A stretch of DNA of 37,687 nt, from contig JADYZV010000057.1 of NCBI GenBank assembly GCA_020852965.1, forward strand, positions 1 to 37,687. Reading direction: 5' to 3'. The position numbers and the translations under genes were made by a program. Below are positions 1 to 8,808 of this stretch, one piece after another. The DNA comes from Pirellulaceae bacterium. Lineage in GTDB: Bacteria; Planctomycetota; Planctomycetia; Pirellulales; Pirellulaceae. Within the stretch, counting starts at the first letter, position 1, and each line of letters begins with the position of its first letter. The notes beneath the pieces were generated by a model, which saw only the letters and a program-made list of their open reading frames with translations, was not told the origin of the DNA and did no database searches.

Positions 1-1
1 A

Positions 2-1249
2 ATTGTTGGTAACCAGTTGAAGTTGAAGGCCGGGCAATTGCTCGACTACGAAACCGAGCCGACGGTAACATTGAACCTCACGGCCAGGGATCAGGCGGGT
101 ACAGGGTTCTCATACAATGAATCGTTCGCGATTTCGATAGTGGCTGTCAATCAAGCCCCCACGGATATCGTGCTCAACAAGTCAACTCTCCAGGGCAATT
201 CGCCTGGTGCTTCAGTGGGGAGTTTAACCGTTGTCGATCCCGATGTGGGTGACACGCATACTTGGATGGTTGGTGATTCTCGATTCATGGTGGTCGATGG
301 GTTATTGAAGCTCAAGCCAGAGCAACGTGTCACTAGCCACCTTGAGCCGACTGTGGACGTGAGCGTGACGGCCACTGATGAGAGTGGTTTGCGCATTACC
401 AAGACTTTCACGATTTTGGTCAAAGCGCCGCAGATCATCATCCAGGTCAGTCCGCCAGCATCGTCAACCAGCAATTCGTCGTCCAGTAGTTCCTCGTCCA
501 GCAGTGAGGACAGCTCCGCAGCAGCCGATTCGGGAGGCGAGTCTGGCAAGGACCGAGATTCTGGAAGCAAATCATCCAAGGATGGAGATGCTGGAAAGCA
601 GACCGATTCGGGAGATGGCGTTATAAGCAATGCTGCAAAAGGGCAGCTTGGCTTTATGCAAGGGTTTGCTGACCAGAGTGGCTCGCAAAGCGCGACAATA
701 CCAGCACCAAGTGTACTTGTCTTGGCGAATCTTGAGAATTCGGATGACAAAGGGCCCGATACGGTCGATGGCTTGGGCAGTACATCCATCACGACGATTC
801 ACAGCTACGCCAATGAATCAACTTCTGCCAGTAGAGCCGCAAACGAAGAACGCTTCTCGACCGAATTGCGACAGTTGGGAGTGACTGGTCTCAATTCGCT
901 CGCGTTGCAAGCAAATTACGCGATGATGACTCGGCCTGGAGAGATGTGGGAAGAGCTGGACCAGTACAAACAGCAGGTCGAGTCGCAGATTCAAGGCGAT
1001 TTGATTGTCGTCGGAACTGCCGGTGCAGCCGCGTCGAGCGTTACCGTGGGGATTATCGCTTGGGGACTCAGAACGGGCTTCCTGGCGTCCGGCTTGTTGG
1101 CCCAATTGCCGGCATGGCGCTCCATCGACCCGCTGTTGATCATGCAGGGTGCGGGGCAAGGGGACAACGAGTCGTTAGAAGAACTGATGAAGCGTCGCAG
1201 TGACGCCTTGGACGAGGGCGAATCCGCCGATGAAACTATAGATCCATGA
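2..1249 (+). CDS. Cadherin-repeat surface protein, C-terminal part (5' end outside window)
   Basis: The reading frame is open at the left edge, so this is the last 415 residues of a longer, probably very large, protein. It holds the end of one cadherin-like repeat and one further full repeat (about residues 50-145), with calcium-site-like motifs DPDVGD and ATDESG and the LEPTVDVSV strand typical of such repeats. A Ser/Asp/Gly-rich linker follows (about 150-210). The C-terminal part has a short coiled segment (WEELDQYKQQVESQ), one hydrophobic helix (GDLIVVGTAGAAASS onward), then LLAQLPAWRSIDPL and an acidic tail. From memory this tail recurs at the end of giant adhesin-like proteins of Gram-negative bacteria. 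The stop overlaps the next start as ATGA, so translation is probably coupled to the sensor kinase. The repeats are presumably outside the cell, anchored in the inner membrane; that topology is inferred. Confidence 0.85.
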   Translation: MVGNQLKLKAGQLLDYETEPTVTLNLTARDQAGTGFSYNESFAISIVAVNQAPTDIVLNKSTLQGNSPGASVGSLTVVDPDVGDTHTWMVGDSRFMVVDGLLKLKPEQRVTSHLEPTVDVSVTATDESGLRITKTFTILVKAPQIIIQVSPPASSTSNSSSSSSSSSSEDSSAAADSGGESGKDRDSGSKSSKDGDAGKQTDSGDGVISNAAKGQLGFMQGFADQSGSQSATIPAPSVLVLANLENSDDKGPDTVDGLGSTSITTIHSYANESTSASRAANEERFSTELRQLGVTGLNSLALQANYAMMTRPGEMWEELDQYKQQVESQIQGDLIVVGTAGAAASSVTVGIIAWGLRTGFLASGLLAQLPAWRSIDPLLIMQGAGQGDNESLEELMKRRSDALDEGESADETIDP

Positions 1250-3720
1250 TAAAGAACCTTTACAATAGCATTCCGATCCGCGTCCGTATCTCAGTCGGCT
1301 TGGTCGGCTTGATGATTGGCACCCTGCTTTTTGCTAGCGCATTTGGGTTCTTTCCCAATGAGCAACGCGAAGTGCTACGTGGCCGAGCCAAAGTGTGCGA
1401 AACGCTGGCCATTTGTGGCACCGCGATGGCATCGAACTCGCGCTTTGACGACCTCAATTTGGCCTTGCAATCGATCGTCGCACGCGATGAGCAAATCGAG
1501 TCGATTGGTTTTCGGCTTGAGGATGGCGAACTACTCGTGTCGGCGGGGGCACACGAAAATTGCTGGGATGCGCTGTCGCCCGATCACTCACGATTCATGG
1601 TTGTTCCCGTCTTCGTGGCTGGAAAGAAGTTCGGCAACCTCGAGGTCGCCTTCGCACCCATCGGTGGTTTTCTTGGTCTGAATCACTGGGCGCCCGCTTG
1701 GTTGCTCGTTGTCTTGATCCCGGGATGCCTAATTCAGTTCTCGTTCTTCTTGAAAAAGACACTCGAGAGCTTAGATCCCAACGGGGCGGTTCCCAAGCAT
1801 GTTCGCGACACCTTTGATCGTTTGGTGGTCGGCGTGATGTTAGTCGACGTCCGTGATCGAATCATTTTGATGAATCGGCTGTTCACTTCCGCCGTAGGTT
1901 TCGAGGATGACGAGATGGTAGGCAAGAATCCTTCGTCCTTGGCGTGGATTCGAGAGGACCCTAGCCAAGAGTTACCTTGGACGGAGTCCAAATGTACCGG
2001 AGAGATGGTCAGCGGACGCGTGCTCCACTTGCAGGTTAACGATCGCAAACTGACTTTCAATGTCAACAGCACTCCGATTATTGGTTCCGGAGTCATGATT
2101 ACGTTCGAGGACATTACGCAACTCGAAGAGAATAAGATCGAGCTAGCGAAGGCTCGTGATGCCGCCGAGGCCGCGAGTCAATCCAAGAGCGCCTTCCTGG
2201 CAAACATGAGCCACGAGATCCGGACACCAATGAATGCAGTGCTCGGATTCACCGAAGTCCTACGACGCAATATCGAACGCAACGAAGATAAACGCCGCCA
2301 ACACCTCAATACGATCCATTCCAGCGGTACCCACTTGCTCAATTTGATCAATGATATTCTTGATCTCTCCAAGATTGAAGCCGGTCGTCTCGAAGTTGAG
2401 TGTATTGCGTGTGAGGCTCATCGTGTCATTGCGGATGTCGTCACCGTGATGCGTGTCCGGGCCGATGAAAAGAATATCGCGCTCGACTACCAATTCGATG
2501 GAGTTATTCCGGCGACGATCCAGAGCGATCCTGCACGCCTACGGCAAGTTTTAACCAATTTAGTGGGTAACGCCATCAAGTTTACGGAGCGGGGTGGGGT
2601 GCGTATCGTCACCAGCCTTGTTCATGGAACGGATCGTCCTCAAATGAAGATCCAAGTCGTCGACACTGGAATTGGTATGACCGAGGCGGGTGCCGCCAAG
2701 ATTTTTGATCCATTCTCTCAAGCTGATGCGAGCGTCACGCGGCGTTTCGGTGGTACTGGATTGGGACTGTCCATCAGCAAACGCTTTGCGGAAGCGCTCG
2801 GAGGAGCCGTTACGGTCAGCAGCGAGGTGGGGGTGGGTAGTGTCTTTACTGTGACCATTGATACCGGACCGCTCGACAACGTTGCCATGATAACGCCGAA
2901 CCCAGCCGAAATGGAGATCGTTGCTGAGGACGAACAACACCTAGCGATCAGCCTGCCAAACATGCGCGTGCTGCTGGTCGACGACGGAGATGAAAATCGG
3001 CAATTGATGAGCCTGATTCTCGAAGAGGCTGGGACTACCTATCGGACGGCAGAAAATGGCTTGGAGGCCGTTCAGTTGGCGACCGAGCAAGAGTGGGACG
3101 TCATCCTGATGGATATGCAGATGCCGGTAATGGACGGGTATACGGCTACTCGGACTCTGCGCGCACAGGGATATCATAAGCCGATCATTGCGCTTACCGC
3201 TCACGCCATGCAACAGGCCGAGCAAGAGTGTCGGGATGCGGGATGTAGTGGGTTTATGACGAAGCCCATCAACTTCGATCGATTGATTGCAACTCTTGCT
3301 GAGATTGCAGGCATTGCTGTCGAAACGACGGCGAAAACGTTAACGTTGCCTGATTGCGAACCCGTTGCCGCCGAAGTACGGGAGCACGACGACGAACCGA
3401 TTGTCTCCACGTTGCCTCTCCACAAAGAGCGTTTCCGCGTCATCGTCGAGCAGTTTGCGAGTACTCTTGACGAGCGGTTTGACGCTCTGGAGTCCGCCCT
3501 GATGGCTGGCGACACCCGGACGTTGGCAGAGCTCAGCCATTCGCTTAAGGGGGCCAGCGGCAATTGTGGATTTTCCTCGTTGGCCGAAGTTGCCGCACTA
3601 TTGGAGCGTTCGGCTCAATCGAGCGAGCTGGAAACCGCCCCGCAAGTACTCGACCAACTTCGCCAGATCCGAAACCGTATCGTGACTCCGCGATCGGCAG
3701 ACGCTACCCACATAAACTAG
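1246..3720 (+). CDS. Hybrid sensor histidine kinase (PAS-HisKA-HATPase-REC-Hpt)
   Basis: This 824-residue membrane kinase should sense a signal and feed a multistep phosphorelay. Transmembrane helices lie at about residues 13-35 and 150-168, enclosing a periplasmic sensor of about 115 residues. A PAS domain follows (about 188-290). The HisKA domain has SHEIRTPMN with phospho-accepting His323. The HATPase has NLVGNAIKFT, DTGIGM and GGTGLGLSI. The receiver domain starts near 573 with LLVDD and has phospho-acceptor Asp623 in LMDMQMPVMDG. A C-terminal Hpt domain carries LSHSLKGASGN with His765. All relay residues are present, so the protein can in principle run His-Asp-His internally and pass phosphate to a separate receiver. 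The start overlaps the stop of the cadherin protein by 4 nt, pointing to a shared transcript and a functional link. The next gene encodes a receiver/HD-GYP protein, the obvious partner. Confidence 0.95.
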   Translation: MIKNLYNSIPIRVRISVGLVGLMIGTLLFASAFGFFPNEQREVLRGRAKVCETLAICGTAMASNSRFDDLNLALQSIVARDEQIESIGFRLEDGELLVSAGAHENCWDALSPDHSRFMVVPVFVAGKKFGNLEVAFAPIGGFLGLNHWAPAWLLVVLIPGCLIQFSFFLKKTLESLDPNGAVPKHVRDTFDRLVVGVMLVDVRDRIILMNRLFTSAVGFEDDEMVGKNPSSLAWIREDPSQELPWTESKCTGEMVSGRVLHLQVNDRKLTFNVNSTPIIGSGVMITFEDITQLEENKIELAKARDAAEAASQSKSAFLANMSHEIRTPMNAVLGFTEVLRRNIERNEDKRRQHLNTIHSSGTHLLNLINDILDLSKIEAGRLEVECIACEAHRVIADVVTVMRVRADEKNIALDYQFDGVIPATIQSDPARLRQVLTNLVGNAIKFTERGGVRIVTSLVHGTDRPQMKIQVVDTGIGMTEAGAAKIFDPFSQADASVTRRFGGTGLGLSISKRFAEALGGAVTVSSEVGVGSVFTVTIDTGPLDNVAMITPNPAEMEIVAEDEQHLAISLPNMRVLLVDDGDENRQLMSLILEEAGTTYRTAENGLEAVQLATEQEWDVILMDMQMPVMDGYTATRTLRAQGYHKPIIALTAHAMQQAEQECRDAGCSGFMTKPINFDRLIATLAEIAGIAVETTAKTLTLPDCEPVAAEVREHDDEPIVSTLPLHKERFRVIVEQFASTLDERFDALESALMAGDTRTLAELSHSLKGASGNCGFSSLAEVAALLERSAQSSELETAPQVLDQLRQIRNRIVTPRSADATHIN

Positions 3721-3876
3721 TTGTCATGCCTGCATAATTGTTACGATCGTGAAATCTCCAATACAGGCTCTTACCGCAGGCGGCTGGACTCCTGAATTTT
3801 TGGTATCCCAGCTATTCATGACCTAACTTTAACATGGTACGACGAACCCTTCTGGTTGAACGAAAAACGATTGCGA

Positions 3877-5106
3877 ATGTTTGACGCGACACAGCTTGCT
3901 ACCTTTGCGGAACACCAAACATGTAGTCTTGGACTACTTGAGGCGTCGGAGCCGTTGAGTGTGGAAGATGTGAAGGATGGAACCGACGATTCGCGGCACG
4001 CGCAGATCATGATCGTCGATGATGAAATGATCAATATCGAAGTCGTCAAAGCGTACCTGGAAGAAGAGGGGTTCACCAATTTCTTGACCACGACGCGTTC
4101 GACCGATGCTATCGCTATGGTTCGCAATGAGAAGCCGGACATCGTGTTGTTGGATATCAACATGCCGCATGTTTCGGGGTTGGACATCCTGGAAACGATG
4201 CGGAATGATCATGAACTGAAGTTGATTCCTGCTATCGTATTGACTGCGTCTCATGATCCGCAAATCAAACTCAATGCGCTACGATTGGGTGCCTCAGATT
4301 TTTTGGCCAAACCGGTCGATCCAAGTGAATTGATGCTGCGTTTGCAAAACGTGCTGGCTGTGAAGGCCTATCAAGATCACCTCGCCAAATACTCCGAACG
4401 GCTGGAGGAGCAGGTTCGACTGCGTACCGCCGAATTGGTGCTTTCGCGACAAGAGGCGATTCACTGTTTGGCTCGTGCCGGTGAGTACCGCGACGACGAT
4501 ACGGGACACCACGTCACACGCGTCGGGCGCTACGCTGCATTGATCGCCCGAGAGCTTGGCTTTGACCAAGCGACAACAGACTTGATCGAGCAAGCGGCAC
4601 AACTTCATGATGTTGGGAAGATTGGGATTCCTGATGCGATACTTCACAAGCCTGGAAAGTTGGACTCGCAGGAATTCGACATCATGCGCGCGCATTGCGG
4701 AATAGGGCGCCGTATCATCAACCCACTTACCAACGAGGAGTCCATCAGGCTGGAAACGCACGCGACGGTTGGCATGCAAATCATGGGCTCGACGAATTCG
4801 CCAGTCCTCAAGCTAGCTGCCGTGATCGCGGCCACGCACCACGAGAAGTGGGACGGCACAGGTTACCCTCATCAAATCTCTGGAGATAAGATCCCACTGG
4901 AAGGGCGCATTGTCGCCGTAGCGGATGTATTCGATGCCCTCAGCTCAGCGCGTCCCTACAAAGAAGCATTTCCTATCAAAAAGTGCTTGCAGATCCTCCG
5001 CGAAGGCCGGGGAACTCATTTCGATCCGTATGTTCTGGACGCATTCTTACGGTGCCAAGACGAAGCAATTAGCATTCGCGGTGAGTACGGCGATGGCAGC
5101 AACTAG
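3877..5106 (+). CDS. Response regulator with REC and HD-GYP domains (cyclic-di-GMP phosphodiesterase)
   Basis: This 409-residue protein joins a receiver to an HD-GYP hydrolase. The receiver (about 43-165) has IMIVDDE and the phospho-acceptor Asp93 in LLDINMPHVSG. The HD-GYP domain (about 195-395) shows HHVTRVGRYA, the catalytic QLHDVGKIGIPD with His244-Asp245, and HHEKWDGTGYP with Gly329-Tyr330-Pro331. All signature residues are there, so it should degrade cyclic-di-GMP, a family activity. I chose ATG at 3877; a TTG seven codons upstream (3856) is also in frame, and neither has a strong Shine-Dalgarno sequence. It lies 156 nt after the hybrid kinase and is the likely output of its Hpt domain. 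Phosphorylation would then couple the surface protein to adhesion or motility through cyclic-di-GMP. That link is inference from gene order. Confidence 0.92.
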   Translation: MFDATQLATFAEHQTCSLGLLEASEPLSVEDVKDGTDDSRHAQIMIVDDEMINIEVVKAYLEEEGFTNFLTTTRSTDAIAMVRNEKPDIVLLDINMPHVSGLDILETMRNDHELKLIPAIVLTASHDPQIKLNALRLGASDFLAKPVDPSELMLRLQNVLAVKAYQDHLAKYSERLEEQVRLRTAELVLSRQEAIHCLARAGEYRDDDTGHHVTRVGRYAALIARELGFDQATTDLIEQAAQLHDVGKIGIPDAILHKPGKLDSQEFDIMRAHCGIGRRIINPLTNEESIRLETHATVGMQIMGSTNSPVLKLAAVIAATHHEKWDGTGYPHQISGDKIPLEGRIVAVADVFDALSSARPYKEAFPIKKCLQILREGRGTHFDPYVLDAFLRCQDEAISIRGEYGDGSN

Positions 5107-5132
5107 CCAGCCGATATTGAGACCATTCTATG

Positions 5133-5155
5133 GCAGTGGACGAGGCTACGCGTCC
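5133..5155 (+). repeat. Family A repeat, half copy
   Basis: The sequence GCAGTGGACGAGGCTACG and the following CGTCC match the left arm of the palindromes at 10448 and 29154 with a few changes. No right arm is present nearby. Confidence 0.5.
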
Positions 5156-5331
5156 CTTTTCAGCGGCAGGTTTTGGCGACTCGAAGCTTTATTCACTACT
5201 GAGGCATTTTGCCACGATGTGACAAAATTCCTAAGCGCGGGTGCTGTCGGTTGGCCGTTCAAACAACAATGCTTAGCACGTTTAGCTCCTATTTGGCTCA
5301 TCTTTGCTGCTGGAAAGGGATTTCAAGCAAT

Positions 5332-5347
5332 TGGCACATTGACTGCA
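5332..5347 (+). promoter_or_regulatory. Possible sigma-54 (-24/-12) promoter
   Basis: TGGCACATTGACTGCA has the invariant GG and GC elements separated by exactly 10 nt and matches the -24 half TGGCAC perfectly. The -12 half is CTGCA instead of TTGCA. It lies about 120 nt before the degP-like start. I did not see a clear enhancer-binding site, and a single match of this length can arise by chance. Confidence 0.3.
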
Positions 5348-5467
5348 TAGTTGAGAACGCACCGCATAGTCGCCGCGCTTACGAAGTGCGTCTGCAGAAT
5401 GCGCAGATCTCACACATATCTCGTGAGAACCCTAAGTTCACGGGAACATTCTAAACGGAGAGCAGTT

Positions 5468-7042
5468 ATGAAAATGAGCAAGAGCACTGGATTCGCGTGG
5501 GGGGTAGCCCTGTTGGGAATTATCCTCTCGGCCGGCTGGGTCGCGGCGGAGAGAGATGGAGGGAGGGCGGAGAAATCGCAGCAGCTAGCCCCAATAACCA
5601 ACCCGTCCCCCGAAGTGGAACAAGCCATCGAATCGGCCAACAATCTTTCCACCGCATTTCGCACCGTAGCTAATCGCGTGCTACCGGCGGTGGTAGCCAT
5701 CGAAAATCGTCCCAGCATGGCTTGGCAACCATCCGGCCAGGTACAGCCTTCTCAAGACGGATTGCCTGGTGGTATGGACGGCGAGAACCCGTTTAAGGGA
5801 ACTCCTTTTGAAGACATGTTTCGCGGATATAGCTTCCGCCGAGGACCCTCTGGAAGCGTGCAGCCCGGTGGACCTATGCAACGTCCGCATTCAAGCGGCG
5901 GCATTGGCTCAGGGGTCATTATCGACACCGCAGGCATTGTCTTGACCAACAACCACGTGGTGGCTGGTGGAGGCCAAGTCACGGTCAAAATGCAAGATGG
6001 CCGCGAGTTCACCGCAGTTGAGGTTTGGACCGATCCGAAGACCGACGTGGCAGTGGTCAAGATCGACGCCGCCGATCTCGTAGCCGCCCCACTAGGTGAT
6101 AGTGACGCAGTAGAAATTGGCGACTGGGTTTTGGCACTCGGACAACCCTTCGGCCTAGAGAGTACCGTCACGGCAGGGATCATTAGCGCTAAGAACCGAG
6201 CCATGGGAATCACGGATCGCGAGAACTTTTTGCAAACCGATGCGGCCATCAATCCTGGAAATAGTGGAGGACCGCTTGTTAATCTTCGCGGCGAAGTGAT
6301 TGGTATCAATACGGCGATTTCATCGCGCAGCGGTGGCAATGAAGGGATTGGCTTTGCCGTGCCGTCCAATCTGGCGAGTTGGGTTAGCAAGCAACTGGTC
6401 AGTAGTGGTACGGTGCGTCGAGCCTACTTGGGCGTTGGGATTCAGCCTGTTACACAAGACTTGGCTAAGCAACTTGCTGTAGCACCTCGTAGCGGCGTGG
6501 CGGTAACCGATGTCTTTCCGACGACGCCCGCAGCCAAGGCTGGCCTAGAGCCCGGTGATGTGATCGTTGAGTTTGACGGACAAGCTGTTAGAGACCCACA
6601 GCAATTGCAATTAGCCGTCGAGCGTTCCGAGTTTGGGAAATCGGCAACGATTGACATCGTTCGCCAGGGGAAAGCGATGCAGCTGAGCTATTACCCCGAA
6701 GAGCAACCGAACGAGTTTGGTGTGCGCGGAGCGGTGAGGAGCGAGCCACGTTCCACCAGAAGCATGGAGAAACTAGGATTGGAGGTCGCACCGCTAGACG
6801 CAGACGTCGCCAAGCAATTGGGAATGACTGAGGTCAGCGGTGTCGTCATCACCAGCGTCCGCAGCAATAGCCTGGCGGCCAACGCGGGATTGAACAGCGG
6901 AATGGTAATTGTACAAGTCAATCGACAGCCGATAGAAACGGTCGACGAATTCGTGTCGGCCATGGAGGACAGCGGTGGAGGTAATGGAACCTTGCTGTTG
7001 GTCCGCACCGAGAGCGGATCGCGGTTCGTAGTGCTCAAGTAG
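5468..7042 (+). CDS. Periplasmic serine protease, DegP/HtrA family, two PDZ domains
   Basis: This 524-residue protein should degrade or refold damaged envelope proteins. The start at ATG 5468 follows a CGGAGAG ribosome binding site and gives a signal peptide (MKMSKSTGFAWGVALLG, then hydrophobic, cut near AAE). The trypsin-like domain (about 60-270) has a full catalytic triad: His163 in LTNNHVVAGG, Asp193 in TDVAVVKID and Ser266 in INPGNSGGPL. PDZ1 begins near LGVGIQPV (about 285-375), and a divergent PDZ2 covers roughly 430-520. A Gly/Met/Pro-rich loop precedes the protease core, as in Deg proteins. A sigma-54-like site lies upstream and a sensor kinase gene follows after about 135 nt, which would suit an envelope-stress pair, but no dedicated response regulator is next to them. 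Confidence 0.95.
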   Translation: MKMSKSTGFAWGVALLGIILSAGWVAAERDGGRAEKSQQLAPITNPSPEVEQAIESANNLSTAFRTVANRVLPAVVAIENRPSMAWQPSGQVQPSQDGLPGGMDGENPFKGTPFEDMFRGYSFRRGPSGSVQPGGPMQRPHSSGGIGSGVIIDTAGIVLTNNHVVAGGGQVTVKMQDGREFTAVEVWTDPKTDVAVVKIDAADLVAAPLGDSDAVEIGDWVLALGQPFGLESTVTAGIISAKNRAMGITDRENFLQTDAAINPGNSGGPLVNLRGEVIGINTAISSRSGGNEGIGFAVPSNLASWVSKQLVSSGTVRRAYLGVGIQPVTQDLAKQLAVAPRSGVAVTDVFPTTPAAKAGLEPGDVIVEFDGQAVRDPQQLQLAVERSEFGKSATIDIVRQGKAMQLSYYPEEQPNEFGVRGAVRSEPRSTRSMEKLGLEVAPLDADVAKQLGMTEVSGVVITSVRSNSLAANAGLNSGMVIVQVNRQPIETVDEFVSAMEDSGGGNGTLLLVRTESGSRFVVLK

Positions 7043-7083
7043 CACTAGGTTGTCCTCTTTCGTTAGACTAGACTGTCGAGAGC

Positions 7084-7161
7084 AGCTCGGTGGTTTTCCG
7101 CCGAGACTCACGGTGGGGACCACCGTGCTACGTTCAATCACGGTGGAGACCACCGTGCTAC
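7084..7161 (+). repeat. Array of three family B inverted repeats
   Basis: Three short hairpins lie at 7084-7105, 7110-7131 and 7140-7161. The core is CGGTGGGGACCACCG, a 6-bp stem with a 3-nt loop, followed by GTGCTAC. The second and third copies are almost identical; the first is in the opposite orientation and diverged. The array ends 17 nt before the start codon of the sensor kinase and so lies in its leader. Confidence 0.75.
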
Positions 7162-7178
7162 GTTCGAAATGATACGCA

Positions 7179-8702
7179 ATGAAACTCGCCGCCAAACTAG
7201 TACTGCTGTTCCTCGGTTGTTTGGCGTTGGTGGTTGGCGTCTTTTCGTTCTTGTCTTTGCGACAGGCACAAGACGTGGCATTGGCGGAGCACGAGCGGCT
7301 GGCAGCCGACCTAGCTGCTACCCTAAAATCCGACCTGCGCAGCGCGCAGCATACACCACGCGAAATCGAACGAGTTTTGATGGTGTGGTCGGAAGAAGTC
7401 AACCACGTACGCGCGCGATTGGTCAATCCACATCAGGCTGGCGACCCATCGCTGCGTCCCACCGTCCCCGCCGATTTGTTAATTCGATCAACCAAGGTAA
7501 CGACGTTTTCTTATCCCGACCCATCGGGACATAGCACGATGTATACCTACGTGCCGCTCGATGACGCAGCGGGTACCCAATTGGAAGTTGCTGCGGCGGA
7601 ATCGTTTTGGACCGAGCGCTTGAGCCACTCCCTACGCAATTCGGCTATTTCACTGATGGTCGTATCGGCAGTAACCAGTCTAGTCATTTTGTTGGGTGGG
7701 CTGTGGATGGTTGGCAAACCGCTGGATCAATTGGTTGAGAAAGTACATCGCGTTGGTCAAGGCGATCTGTCAGGTCCTGTCGATTTGCGACGTGGGGACG
7801 AACTTGGAAAGCTCGGGCAGGCGGTCAATGAAATGTGCGAACAACTCGAACGGCAGCGGAGCCGCATTGATTCGGAAACTCAGCAACGCCTGGCAGCCGT
7901 CGGACAACTGCGCCACGCGGATCGATTGAGGACGGTTGGACGTTTGGCGGCTGGGCTAGCTCACGAAATTGGCACTCCCTTGAACGTCGTATCAGGGCGG
8001 GCAGAACTGATCGCAAGTGGCAAACTCTCAGGTGAGGATATCCAGTCGAGCGCTCGGACAATCAAAGAACAGTCTCATCGAATTGCGACTATCGTCCAAG
8101 AACTTCTGAATTTTGCGCGCAGCAAGACACCGCAACGCGCGCCGGTGGATCTCAACCGTTTGTTGGAAGAGACGATCAAACTGCTTCGTCCCATGGCAGA
8201 CAAACATAACATCACCATCGATCTGCGTTCGTGGAGTGACGTAGCGACCTCAGAGCTGGATTCAGCTCAAATGCAACAGGTGCTTACCAATTTGTTGGTC
8301 AATGCAGTGCATGCCACTCAGGCTAGATCGATGCCCAATCGGACAAGCGTTGCTGGTTCGGAGGACCTTGCTAAGCGGATAGAAGTCTCCATCGATCGAC
8401 TACGAGCGGCAGAGATCGATCCCAGCCGAGTCACAGCGGAGCAGACCGACTTGGCCGAGTATTACTGGCGAGTGACGGTTACGGACTTCGGCATCGGGAT
8501 CGAGCCCGACTTGCGAGAAAATATCTTCGAGCCCTTTTTTACGACGAAAGATGTTGGGGAGGGAACTGGGCTGGGGCTGTCGATCGCTTACGGAATCGTC
8601 CGTGAACATGCTGGTTGGATCGAAGTGGAAAGCGAACTTGGAAGTGGTTCGAGCTTTTCTGTCTATCTTCCTGTCCCAGCCGCCCCCGCCCAATCTTGTT
8701 AG
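7179..8702 (+). CDS. Membrane sensor histidine kinase with HAMP domain, NtrB/ZraS-like
   Basis: This 507-residue kinase has a transmembrane helix at about residues 4-24, a periplasmic domain of about 125 residues, a second helix at about 155-177, a HAMP linker (about 178-230), HisKA and HATPase. The phospho-accepting His262 is in [14 protein letters not shown], resembling NtrB/ZraS-type kinases that serve sigma-54 activators. HATPase motifs are [16 protein letters not shown] and [15 protein letters not shown]. An insert of about 40 residues between N box and G1 box (near [16 protein letters not shown]) is longer than usual. No Shine-Dalgarno sequence stands out before ATG 7179; the leader is occupied by family B hairpins. 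No response regulator is adjacent, so the partner is elsewhere. Linkage to the protease upstream suggests envelope sensing, which is inference. Confidence 0.92.
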   Translation: MKLAAKLVLLFLGCLALVVGVFSFLSLRQAQDVALAEHERLAADLAATLKSDLRSAQHTPREIERVLMVWSEEVNHVRARLVNPHQAGDPSLRPTVPADLLIRSTKVTTFSYPDPSGHSTMYTYVPLDDAAGTQLEVAAAESFWTERLSHSLRNSAISLMVVSAVTSLVILLGGLWMVGKPLDQLVEKVHRVGQGDLSGPVDLRRGDELGKLGQAVNEMCEQLERQRSRIDSETQQRLAAVGQLRHADRLRTVGRLAAGLAHEIGTPLNVVSGRAELIASGKLSGEDIQSSARTIKEQSHRIATIVQELLNFARSKTPQRAPVDLNRLLEETIKLLRPMADKHNITIDLRSWSDVATSELDSAQMQQVLTNLLVNAVHATQARSMPNRTSVAGSEDLAKRIEVSIDRLRAAEIDPSRVTAEQTDLAEYYWRVTVTDFGIGIEPDLRENIFEPFFTTKDVGEGTGLGLSIAYGIVREHAGWIEVESELGSGSSFSVYLPVPAAPAQSC

Positions 8703-8768
8703 ATTGCCTTGCGTCACAAGAAGCCAATTTGCTATCCTCGCGAGCACGTTGGTCCCCCAACGTGATTC

Positions 8769-8790
8769 TCGGTGGGGACCACCGAGCTAC
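8769..8790 (+). repeat. Family B inverted repeat
   Basis: TCGGTGGGGACCACCGAGCT with following AC forms a 7-bp-stem hairpin between the sensor kinase and the next gene, ending 18 nt before its start codon, a position very like the array at 7084-7161. Confidence 0.7.
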
Positions 8791-8808
8791 TTTTCGGGAA
8801 ATGCTAGC

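Larger units (their letters stand above)
5107..5467 (+). other. Intergenic region upstream of the DegP protease
   Basis: This stretch of about 360 nt holds no convincing gene. It contains a half copy of repeat family A at 5133-5155 and a sigma-54-like promoter match at 5332-5347. A good ribosome binding site (CGGAGAG) stands just before the protease start at 5468. A reading frame runs through it into the protease, but its conceptual N-terminus has no signal-peptide character, so I take it as untranslated leader. Confidence 0.5.

Noticed and set aside
3721-3876. Terminator or promoter between the hybrid kinase and the HD-GYP gene
   Set aside because: No clear stem with T-run and no convincing -35/-10 pair was found, so cotranscription cannot be decided.
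5209-5454. Small plus-strand frame before the protease
   Set aside because: No recognisable domain, Cys-rich odd composition, no ribosome binding site, and it overlaps the probable promoter region.
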